Position numbers and translations under genes: made by a program
Source of the DNA: GCA-003244245 sp038276315
GTDB lineage: Bacteria; Actinomycetota; Actinomycetes; Mycobacteriales; Pseudonocardiaceae
Assembly (NCBI GenBank): GCA_038276315.1
Contig: JBBPZY010000357.1
Coordinates: 1-16,258, forward strand
DNA length: 16,258 nucleotides
Direction: 5' to 3'
Shown here: one piece after another, positions 6,532-12,810 of the stretch
How positions within the stretch are numbered: position 1 is the first letter of the stretch
Layout: every line of letters begins with the position of its first letter
The notes under the pieces: generated by a model
Databases searched by the model: none
What the model was told of the DNA's origin: nothing
Seen by the model: only the letters and a program-made list of their open reading frames with translations

Positions 6532-7541
6532 GGTTTCTCGTCGTGACCGCCGAACTGTTTACGCATCGCCGACAGCGCCTTGTCAGCGAACTCGTCGCGG
6601 TTGCGGGAGCCGAACCGCGAGTACAGGGCGGTGGTCAGCACCGGCGCCGGCACTCCCTCGTCGATGGCCGCGATGGAGGTCCAGCGGCCCTCACCGGAGT
6701 CGGACACCCGACCGGCGAAGTCGCGCAGGTCCGGCGACTCGTGCAGGGCGGCGGCACTGAGGTCGAGCAACCACGAGCCGACCACGCTGCCGCGTCGCCA
6801 CACTTCGGCGACCTCGGCGACGTTGACGTCGTAGCGGTAGTACTCCGGGTTTTCCAGCGGGGCGGTCTCGGCGTCGCCCTCCTGCGTGCGGGTGCCGATG
6901 TCGGCGTTGTGCAGGATGTTCAGGCCCTCCGCGAGGGAGGCCATCATGCCGTACTCGATGCCGTTGTGGACCATTTTGACGAAGTGCCCGGCGCCGGTGG
7001 GTCCGCAGTGCAGGTAGCCCTGCTCGGCAGGCGTGACCGCACCGTCGCGGCCTGGGGTGCGTTGCGCGGTGCGGACGCCGGGAGCCAGCGATGCGAAGAT
7101 CGGTTCAGCCTGGGCGACGGCATCGGTATCGCCGCCGATCATCAAGCAGTATCCCCGGTCCAGGCCCCAGACGCCGCCACTGGTGCCACAGTCCAGCAGC
7201 CGGATGCCGCGCTCAGCCAGTAGTTTCGCGTGCCGGATGTCGTCGCGGTAGTAGGAGTTCCCACCGTCGATGACGGTGTCACCGGATTCCAGCGTCTCAG
7301 CCAGCTCGGCGATGACGGAAGTGGTGATCTCACCCGCCGGCACCATCACCCAGACCACGCGTGACGCGGTGAGCTTCGCCGCCAACTCCTGCACTGAGCT
7401 GGCGCCGGTCGCGCCCTCGCCGACCAGCGCCTCGACCGCCCCCGGAGCATGGTCGTAAACGACGCATTCGTGGCCCTGGCGCATCAGGCGCCGCACCATG
7501 TTGGCTCCCATGCGACCTAGGCCGATCATCCCCAACTGCAT
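6399..7541 (-). CDS. gnd: 6-phosphogluconate dehydrogenase (decarboxylating), short form, with an aberrant C-terminal tail
   Basis: Converts 6-phosphogluconate and NAD(P)+ to ribulose 5-phosphate and CO2 in the oxidative pentose phosphate pathway. The N-terminal Rossmann motif GLGRMG is at residues 7-12, DGGNSYY at 92-98, substrate-loop SGGVWG at 121-126, and the catalytic signature GAGHFVKMVHNGIEY at 183-197 (Lys189, Asn193, Glu196). This is the short type of about 335 residues. The family-like sequence ends at KQFGGHDEKP (residue 337); the last 43 codons, to the stop at 6399, are out-of-frame translation of the HAD gene and look random (Cys/Arg/Ser-rich). A deletion joined the two genes near 6522-6540. 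The start is ATG 7541 with ribosome-binding site GAGGAGA about six bases upstream. All active-site parts are present, so the enzyme may still work. Confidence 0.92.
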   Translation of the reverse strand: MQLGMIGLGRMGANMVRRLMRQGHECVVYDHAPGAVEALVGEGATGASSVQELAAKLTASRVVWVMVPAGEITTSVIAELAETLESGDTVIDGGNSYYRDDIRHAKLLAERGIRLLDCGTSGGVWGLDRGYCLMIGGDTDAVAQAEPIFASLAPGVRTAQRTPGRDGAVTPAEQGYLHCGPTGAGHFVKMVHNGIEYGMMASLAEGLNILHNADIGTRTQEGDAETAPLENPEYYRYDVNVAEVAEVWRRGSVVGSWLLDLSAAALHESPDLRDFAGRVSDSGEGRWTSIAAIDEGVPAPVLTTALYSRFGSRNRDEFADKALSAMRKQFGGHDEKPDPGCTPSTSGTCPRRSGRRRLTRCSKVRRICCSGSPTPGSSSG

Positions 7542-7626
7542 CTACGTCTCCTCGTTCCAGGCCGGCACCACACTTCCGGACCCCAAACGTAACCCGCGCG
7601 CTGGGGGGTGGCGTATCGATAACCGG

Positions 7627-7857
7627 GTGACCGACCATCACGCCGGGACGCTGCTCTCGGTCAACGTAGGCCTGGCCCAGAACGTCGACTGGCATGGCCG
7701 GACCGTGTACACCGGCGGGTGGAAATGCCCGGTCGAGGGCCGCCGCGCCGTGCGCAGGCTCAATATTGACGGCGACGGCCAGGGCGACCTGCGCGGGCAT
7801 GGCGGTAAGCAGCTCGGCTGCTCTCAACCCATCGGAGAACTCGCGCTCGACCTGTAA
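7627..7857 (+). pseudogene. Truncated MOSC-domain (YiiM-like) protein
   Basis: The first 62 residues match the start of YiiM-type MOSC proteins, which handle sulfur or molybdenum-cofactor chemistry: GTLLSVNVG, then DWHGRTVYTGGWKCPVEG, then RRLNIDGDGQGDLRGHGG. The family continues for well over 200 residues with Q-x-AV-x-VYQ. Here the frame changes character after HGGKQ and stops at codon 77 (GCSQPIGELALDL). The start is the GTG at 7627. The rest of the MOSC domain, including its conserved cysteine, is absent from the window. The tail may be the C-terminus of another gene joined in frame by deletion. The gene is divergent from gnd, with 85 bp between. Almost certainly non-functional. Confidence 0.7.
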
Positions 7858-7929
7858 ACCCTCGGAGCAGGCGCGGGTACACCCTGGTGAGCACCAGGCT
7901 TCCACAACGGCAGAGGACGGAGCGGATCC

Positions 7930-8703
7930 ATGCTCTTGGAGGGTAGGAAGGCGATCGTCACCGGCGCCTCCAGCGGTATCGGCAAGGCCACCGCGCAGCG
8001 GTTGGGGCGCGAAGGCGCCAACGTCTGCGTCAACTACTACTCCGACAAGGAACAAGGTGCCGCCCAGGAGGTGGTTGCGAGCATCGAGCGAGCCGGCCCG
8101 GGCAAGGCGGTCGCCATGCAGGCCGACGTCGGCAGCGAGACCGACGTCGAGCGGATGGTGATCGAGACCGTCAGGGCGTTCGGCGGTGTGGACCTCCTGG
8201 TCAATAACGCCGGTATCGAAAAGCAGATTCCGCTGCTGGAGACATCGCAGCAAGACTGGGAGCGAATCCTGCGGACCAACCTCACTGGGACGTTCCTGTG
8301 CCTGCGGGAGGCCGCGAAGGTGATGGCCGACGGCACCGGCGGGGTGATCGTCAACATGTCCAGCGTGCACGAGTTCATTCCCTGGCCCGGCTTCGCGCCG
8401 TATTGCGCCAGCAAAGGCGGAGTCAAGCTGCTGATGGAGACCGCAGCCCGGGAACTCGCCCCGAAGGGTATCCGTGTGCTCAACATCGCCCCAGGCGCCA
8501 TCATCACGCCGATCAACAAGTTCGTCCTGGATGACCCCGAGGCCAAACACGCGGTGGAGGAGGAGATCCCCATCGGGCGGATGGGTGAGCCCGAAGAAAT
8601 CGCGGCGGCGGTGGCCTGGGCGGCCAGCGGCGAGGCGGGTTACGTCACCGGCACGACCATCGTCGTCGATGGCGGGATGTCGCTGTATCCCAAGTTCGTC
8701 TGA
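7930..8703 (+). CDS. SDR-family oxidoreductase, glucose 1-dehydrogenase-like
   Basis: A 257-residue classical short-chain dehydrogenase. It has the cofactor motif TGASSGIG (residues 11-18), NNAG (92-95), and the catalytic set Asn117, Ser144/145, Tyr158 and Lys162 (YCASK). The C-terminal part (IRVLNIAPGAIITPIN and YVTGTTIVVDGGMSLYP) resembles glucose 1-dehydrogenases, which oxidise beta-D-glucose to glucono-1,5-lactone with NAD(P)+. Substrate cannot be fixed from sequence in this large family. The start is ATG 7930, with purine-rich GAGGACGGAG upstream. It is convergent with the aldose 1-epimerase gene, five bases between stops. With epimerase, gnd and GH15 close by, a role in glucose oxidation feeding gluconate metabolism is a reasonable inference. 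The reading frame is intact. Confidence 0.88.
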   Translation: MLLEGRKAIVTGASSGIGKATAQRLGREGANVCVNYYSDKEQGAAQEVVASIERAGPGKAVAMQADVGSETDVERMVIETVRAFGGVDLLVNNAGIEKQIPLLETSQQDWERILRTNLTGTFLCLREAAKVMADGTGGVIVNMSSVHEFIPWPGFAPYCASKGGVKLLMETAARELAPKGIRVLNIAPGAIITPINKFVLDDPEAKHAVEEEIPIGRMGEPEEIAAAVAWAASGEAGYVTGTTIVVDGGMSLYPKFV

Positions 8704-8708
8704 TGCGC

Positions 8709-9651
8709 TCAGCCAGCCCGTAACCGGGCGCCCCAACGGGTCGTGACCGCCTCACCCGGTGCGAGCCGGCGAACTCCCTGCCCGGACTGGAAGGCATTCG
8801 GCGGGCAGGTCATCGGTTCGGCACCCAACCCCAGGCGACGACGGTCCGGGCTGAGCGTGTCGCCGGTGTAGAGCTCGACGATCGGGAAGGTGCCATCCAC
8901 CCACAGCTCGGCACCCCGGCCGTCCAGTCCTACCAGCCGGACCCACGCCCGCCCCGCCTCGTCGCGGGCGAGGTCGGTGAAGGCGTAATCGATCCGCAAG
9001 TCATCTAGAGGGCGAGGATCGGAGAAATCAAACCGCCCGCCGGCCACCGGCTCGACCCCGGTCGGCAGCTGACGGATGGGGTCGGTGACGATCCGGCCGC
9101 CGGCCGTGAAGCTCAGCACGGCATCGTCGATCACGCCGCTGCCGGGTGAGAGGTAAGGATGTTGCCCAGCGCCATAGGGGCAAATTCCGCTCGCCCCGGT
9201 TGGTCGCCGTGGTGGTGACCGTCAAGCCGTCGTCGTCGAGAAGGTAGTCCACCTCGACGTCGAGCAGGAACGGATAGCCGGTCAGGGGATGCAGCCGGGT
9301 GCCCATGGTGACCCGGTTGGGCTCCTGGCGCACTGCGTCCCAGGATCGCCAGCGCAGGAAGCCGTGGATCGCGGTGCCCTTGTCCGGTTCGGTGATCGCC
9401 ACCTGATAGTCGACGCCGTCGAACCGGTACCGCCCGTCAGCCAGCCGATTAGGCCAGGGCACCAGCGGGGAACCGTGCGCACCGTCGCACATCGCATCCA
9501 GCGGGAAGGGGTCGAGCACCGGCCGCTCGCCGACCCGGTACTCCCGCACCCCACCGCCGACCTCCACCACCACGGCGACCTGTTCGCCGTGCAGGATCTC
9601 GTATTGGCGCCCGGATGGGGGGATGCTGGAGGGGTTCACGTCAGTGGCCAT
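8709..9651 (-). pseudogene. Aldose 1-epimerase (mutarotase), interrupted by one extra base
   Basis: Mutarotases interconvert alpha and beta anomers of aldoses. The N-terminal part (start ATG 9651) shows SPLVPWPNRLADGRY and TAIHGFLRWRSWD with the conserved His. The C-terminal part, in another frame, carries GAGQHPYLSPGSGVIDD with the second catalytic His, and ends MTCPPNAFQSGQGVRRL then TRWGAR, typical of the family. The frames join if one C is removed from the run CCCC (plus-strand GGGG, 9177-9180): NL-P-YGAGQHPYL is then continuous. The restored protein is about 313 residues, a normal length. As read, translation goes out of frame at about residue 158. It overlaps the upstream small gene by 11 bases, so they form one operon. 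A homopolymer sequencing error is as likely as a real mutation. Confidence 0.87.
9188..9224. repeat. Copy 1 of a 37-bp repeat (within the aldose 1-epimerase gene)
   Basis: This stretch encodes LTVTTTATNRGER on the minus strand in the epimerase gene, and matches 10557-10593 at 35 of 37 positions in the same orientation. The second copy is outside any intact gene. Confidence 0.85.
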
Positions 9652-10018
9652 TGTCGGGCCGGCGGTACCGCCGCATCGCGTCGGGGTAGCCGACAATCGC
9701 TGCGTCATAGGCCGGGATCCCCAGTTCGGCTGCCAGCTTACGGGCGACCGCGGGGGAGCCCACCCGGCGGCGGATCCACTCGCCATCGGAGGCAACCGCC
9801 ACCGCCGTGGTATCGGTCGCCGCCGTTTCCGGCTCGACGTAGAACTCGACACCGCGCCTGCTGGTCACAAAGCGACGCAGCTCAGCAAGGTCATCCACGG
9901 TAGCTTCTCGATCAAGCATGCTCTGGTAGCCACCGCGCCTGGCGCGAATCGCTCGCTGACTGGAAAGGCCCGCCGTGCCCCGCCGGAAAACCCGTCCCAG
10001 GTAATCCCTCAGCCCCAC
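9641..10018 (-). CDS. Conserved actinobacterial hypothetical protein
   Basis: A 125-residue soluble protein without signal peptide or membrane segment. I recognise the general type as a conserved actinobacterial protein of unknown function: a basic N-terminus (LRDYLGRVFRRG), a middle DDLAELRRFVTSRRGVEFYVEPET, then AVAVASDGEWIRRRVGSP and a C-terminal RKLAAELGIPAYDAAIVGYP. The GTG start at 10018 has an AGGGGTAAGGA ribosome-binding region just upstream. Its stop overlaps the aldose 1-epimerase start by 11 bases, which suggests coupled expression. No catalytic motif is visible, and I do not assign a function. Confidence 0.75.
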   Translation of the reverse strand: MGLRDYLGRVFRRGTAGLSSQRAIRARRGGYQSMLDREATVDDLAELRRFVTSRRGVEFYVEPETAATDTTAVAVASDGEWIRRRVGSPAVARKLAAELGIPAYDAAIVGYPDAMRRYRRPDNGH

Positions 10019-10097
10019 TCCTTACCCCTGTCTGGCCGCCGCCGTCGCGTTCTTCATCCTCCCCGGGTCAACCCGAGACAGGCCCGGTCACTGCAGC

Positions 10098-10512
10098 CTA
10101 ATCGGCCGACCCCAGTGGCAGCCGGGCCCAGACCAGTCCCCCGCCGCCATCAGCCGGTCCGGCGCGCGACCGTGACCACGGTGCGCACTGCGGGCTCCGG
10201 CCAACCGTCCGCGAGGCCAGCGCTGACCAGCGGCACAGCCGCCGCTGTGGCCGCCTGGAAGCAACCTGCCGCCAGCAGCAGCCAGCCCACCGCGTTTCGC
10301 GGTCGCTGCCAGGCGATCAGCACCCCAGCTACCGCGCAGAACAGCCCGATCGTGGAGTTGGTGACGACGAAGGAGTCAGTGCTCTCGGTGAGGCTCAATC
10401 CCACGACCGGCGCGCCAATCACCGCAGTCAGCACCTCGGCGACCGCCAACCCGAACAGGGCGAATGCGGTCACCGTGCTGCGCCGGGTGCGACCAGGCAC
10501 CTCGCTGGTCAT
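10098..10512 (-). pseudogene. Sensor histidine kinase remnant: N-terminal membrane part and C-terminal tip, centre deleted
   Basis: The N-terminal 110 or so residues (ATG 10512) resemble the membrane sensor part of an actinobacterial histidine kinase: a hydrophobic helix (FALFGLAVAEVLTAVIGAPV), then DSFVVTNSTIGL, a second helix and AWQRPRNAVGWLLLAAG. It stops at 10150 soon after PEPAVRTVVTV. One base offset in frame, the next 60 bases read PADGGGGLVWARLPLGSAD-stop (ending at 10098), which looks like the last beta-strand of a HATPase_c domain. So the ends of one kinase gene appear joined, with H-box, N-box and G-box region missing (well over 1 kb for a usual kinase). No response regulator gene is next to it. 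The N-terminal identification is good; the C-terminal tip is a shorter match. Confidence 0.6.
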
Positions 10513-10556
10513 GGCTACATCATGCGGTGTGGACAGCCGGGTTGCCCCGGGTCTTG

Positions 10557-10593
10557 CGCTCGCCCCGGTTGGTGGCCGTGGGGGTGACCGTCA
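10557..10593. repeat. Copy 2 of the 37-bp repeat: isolated aldose-1-epimerase-like fragment
   Basis: Matches 9188-9224 at 35 of 37 bases. On the minus strand it reads LTVTPTATNRGER, but the flanks do not continue as an epimerase. It lies just upstream of the histidine-kinase remnant. It is either the relic of a second epimerase gene or a short duplication of the neighbouring one. Confidence 0.8.
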
Positions 10594-10667
10594 GTCGGTA
10601 GGCAAACCTACCCCGGCCAGTACCGTGGGGCCGCCCACGCGTCCTCACGTCAGGATCGATGTCCGCA

Positions 10668-10858
10668 TGACCAGCCCGCGAAGAAATTCGGACTCCTCGA
10701 ACACCAAGCGTCCGGTCTTCACCTGGTTCAGTCAGTGGCAGCGCGCCTACTGGCTGCTGTTCTCATTTCCGGTGCTACCCCTCGTCTCCTCCATACCTAT
10801 GGCCGCGTCGCGCACCTCCTGGAGGACGCTGGCTTCGACTGCAGCGGCCTTGGGCTGA
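10668..10858 (+). pseudogene. Possible N-terminal fragment of a membrane protein
   Basis: From ATG 10668 the frame reads MTSPRRNSDSSNTKRPVF, then TWFSQWQRAYWLLFSFPVLPLV, a basic N-terminus followed by one hydrophobic segment, as in the start of a membrane-bound sensor kinase or transporter. After about residue 45 the translation becomes Ser/Thr/Ala-rich and stops at codon 64. I cannot place it in a family. It could be the 5' end of a gene whose remainder has been deleted, or a chance frame. Confidence 0.3.
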
Positions 10859-11003
10859 CGGCGACACCCCTGCGACGAACAGGGATGAACTCTTGGGGCC
10901 TGCCCCACGTGCTCATCCGAGCCCGACAGTGCGTCCCACTGATCACATCGCTCCCAATGACCTCACGAAAAGGCCATGGATTTGCTGAGCATGTGCCAGG
11001 CAC

Positions 11004-11027
11004 GGCAACTTTCGGCGCGAAGTTGCC
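11004..11027. repeat. Short inverted repeat
   Basis: GGCAACTT (11004-11011) and AAGTTGCC (11020-11027) are perfect 8-bp arms around TCGGCGCG. No T-tract follows. It lies in the gene-free stretch, so it may be an old terminator or a copy of a dispersed palindrome. Confidence 0.5.
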
Positions 11028-11191
11028 CGGGGTGGCACTCTGCACGCTACGACAGTCCTTCCCCGAAGGTAACTGACAGTCACGTCATCTGCTGTACCCC
11101 GACGAGGGTCGACGGCCTGGGCACCTTGCTGCGGGCCCTGGGCTAGCTGTGCCAGCGATGCGGAAGCCTCGGTCGGCGCCTTGGATTGGGA

Positions 11192-11197
11192 TAGTTT
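11192..11197 (+). promoter_or_regulatory. Predicted -10 element for the DUF885 gene
   Basis: TAGTTT matches TANNNT; transcription would start at about 11204, two bases before the GTG at 11206. A GAGGG lies only three bases before the GTG, too close for a normal ribosome-binding site. Confidence 0.4.
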
Positions 11198-11205
11198 CGA
11201 GGGTT

Positions 11206-12801
11206 GTGAGCCACGATCCTGCGTCTGACCAGATCACCGCCTACCTCGACTGGTACTTCGACCAGCACCCGGTACACGCAGACGGGCTCGGCGCGTCCGG
11301 GTACGGGCACCGGCTCGGCGACTTCAGCGCCGTGGCCTTCGACAGCCGCGATCGGGACGCCGCTGAATGGCTGTCCCGGTTCGAGGCCGAGCCGACCGGG
11401 ATCGACCGGGACCTCGTCGTCTCGGCGCTGCGCGGGGCCCTGCTGATGGCCGGCTGGGCCGCCTGGCGGCGCGACCCGTCGGTGTACCTCAGCCCCGTGT
11501 TCACCGGCTTGCTCTTGCCGTTCCTGCACCGGCTGCGTCCCGAGCCGGAGCTGGTCGACGGGGCGTTAGCGCGGTTGGCGGAGGTGCCTGAGGTGCTCGC
11601 CTCGTGCCGAGCCAACCTGGATCTCGCCTTGTCCGCTCCACGGCTGGTCCGTCGCGCGCTCGGGCAGGCCGTGGCCGGCCCGGCGTTCTTGCGCGACTCG
11701 CTGCCCGCCGAGGTCCAGGATCCCGCGCTACGGGCGACGCTGATGGACGCGACCGTGCCTGCGGTGCAGGCGTTCGAGGAAATCGCGGAATTCCTCACCG
11801 ACTTCGCCGAGCGGGCCACCGGTGACTGGCGGATGGGCGAGACGCTTTACTCGGCGCTCCTGGGGCAGCGTGAGCTACTCAGCTACGGGGCCGGCGAGCT
11901 GCACCGCCGGGGCGTCAGTGCGTGGGATTCGCTCGACGCGCAGATGCAGGAGCTGGCGCCTCGGGTGCCTGGCGGCAGCGCCGACTGGCGGACCACCATG
12001 GCAACGCTGCAGGACGACCACCCGCCCACGTTGCAGGCGATGCGCGCGGAGTACGAGGCCGAGACCGCGCGGGCGCGGGCCTTTCTCGCCGAGCATGAGC
12101 TGGTGACCTTCGCCGAGGGAGAGAAGTGCCGGGTGGTGCCCGCGCCGGCCTTCCAACGCCCGATCTTGGCGGTGGCGTCCTACCTGGTACCCCCTGCGTT
12201 GACCCGATCGCGCATCGGCCACTTCTTCGTGCCCTATACCCCGGACGGGGCCACCGAGGAGCAGATCACCCAGCGGCTGCGCACCAACGCCCGCGCTCAG
12301 TTGCCCACCATCGCCGTGCACGAGGCCTACCCAGGGCACCACTGGCAGCTGTCCTGGGCGGCAGGTGCATCGCCTGCGGTGCGGGCGGTGCACCGGAGCA
12401 GCTATTTCGCGGAAGGGTGGGCGCTCTACGCCGAGGGCATGATGCGCGAGCAGGGCTATTTCACCGATCCGGCGCACGAGCTGGCGCACCTCGACGCCCG
12501 GATCTTCCGCGCGGCCCGGATTGTGGTGGACACCGCGCTGCACTGCGGGGACATGGATCCGACCCAGGCAGAGGAGTTCATGGCCACCCATGCGTCGCTG
12601 TCGCCCGGCACGGTCAAAGCCGAGATCGACCGGTACTGCGCCTGGCCGACCCAAGCGCCGTCCTACCTGACCGGCTGCCTGGAGATCGAGCAACTGCGAG
12701 CCCAGTGGCCCGGCGAGCTACGGGATTTCCACAACACCCTGGCCGGTTCCGGATGTCTGCCGCTCGGTCTGGTCAGGCGTGCCCTGGCCGGCGACTCCTA
12801 G
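11206..12801 (+). CDS. DUF885 family protein, predicted zinc metallopeptidase-like
   Basis: A 531-residue soluble protein of the DUF885 family, large bacterial proteins related to metallopeptidases whose substrates are mostly unknown. The family hallmark HEAYPGHH is at residues 372-379 (an HExxPGHH variant of the HExxH zinc site), followed by YFAEGWALYAEGMMREQGYF with a probable third ligand Glu403. The N-terminal half is helical and typical (YLDWYFDQHPVHADGLG). No signal peptide is visible, so a cytoplasmic location is likely. The start is GTG 11206, supported by the -10 element; GTG 11149 or ATG 11158 would add up to 19 residues of less typical sequence. The gene is complete and undamaged, and its stop codon lies inside the predicted promoter of the next gene. 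Exact activity is not known. Confidence 0.9.
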   Translation: MSHDPASDQITAYLDWYFDQHPVHADGLGASGYGHRLGDFSAVAFDSRDRDAAEWLSRFEAEPTGIDRDLVVSALRGALLMAGWAAWRRDPSVYLSPVFTGLLLPFLHRLRPEPELVDGALARLAEVPEVLASCRANLDLALSAPRLVRRALGQAVAGPAFLRDSLPAEVQDPALRATLMDATVPAVQAFEEIAEFLTDFAERATGDWRMGETLYSALLGQRELLSYGAGELHRRGVSAWDSLDAQMQELAPRVPGGSADWRTTMATLQDDHPPTLQAMRAEYEAETARARAFLAEHELVTFAEGEKCRVVPAPAFQRPILAVASYLVPPALTRSRIGHFFVPYTPDGATEEQITQRLRTNARAQLPTIAVHEAYPGHHWQLSWAAGASPAVRAVHRSSYFAEGWALYAEGMMREQGYFTDPAHELAHLDARIFRAARIVVDTALHCGDMDPTQAEEFMATHASLSPGTVKAEIDRYCAWPTQAPSYLTGCLEIEQLRAQWPGELRDFHNTLAGSGCLPLGLVRRALAGDS

Positions 12802-12804
12802 GCT
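12799..12804 (+). promoter_or_regulatory. Predicted -10 element for leaderless quinone oxidoreductase
   Basis: TAGGCT begins with the TAG stop of the DUF885 gene. Its last base is seven bases before the ATG at 12811, so the transcript would begin at the A of the ATG. There is no ribosome-binding site in this nine-base gap, in keeping with a leaderless mRNA. Confidence 0.55.
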
Positions 12805-12810
12805 GGCCTC

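Larger units (their letters stand above)
10594..11148. other. Region without an intact gene (gene debris)
   Basis: No convincing complete gene. It contains a possible N-terminal membrane fragment at 10668, an inverted repeat at 11004-11027, a small CCTTC-CCC-GAAGG hairpin at 11057-11069, and a reading frame near 11103-11145 ending VDGLGTLLRALG-stop that looks like the C-terminal tip of some protein. Codon bias is not sustained over more than about 100 bases. The open frames that cross it look unlike proteins. I read it as the scar of several deletions. Confidence 0.5.

Noticed and set aside
8716..8729. GCCCG-TAAC-CGGGC hairpin at the SDR / epimerase junction
   Set aside because: Only five base pairs, inside the epimerase coding end and without a T-tract; too weak to call a terminator in DNA this GC-rich.
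7330..8736. 468-codon minus-strand open frame
   Set aside because: Antisense shadow of gnd, the MOSC fragment and the SDR gene, open because of high GC. The sense-strand genes have clear motifs.
9623..10858. 411-codon plus-strand open frame
   Set aside because: It runs antisense across the epimerase start, the small conserved gene and the kinase remnant. Its translation is Ser/Thr/Pro/Arg-rich without a family pattern; the minus-strand genes explain the region. Only its last part (from 10668) may be a real fragment.
10735..11076. 113-codon plus-strand open frame in the debris region
   Set aside because: No family pattern, no ribosome-binding site, and it covers a palindrome; probably a chance frame.
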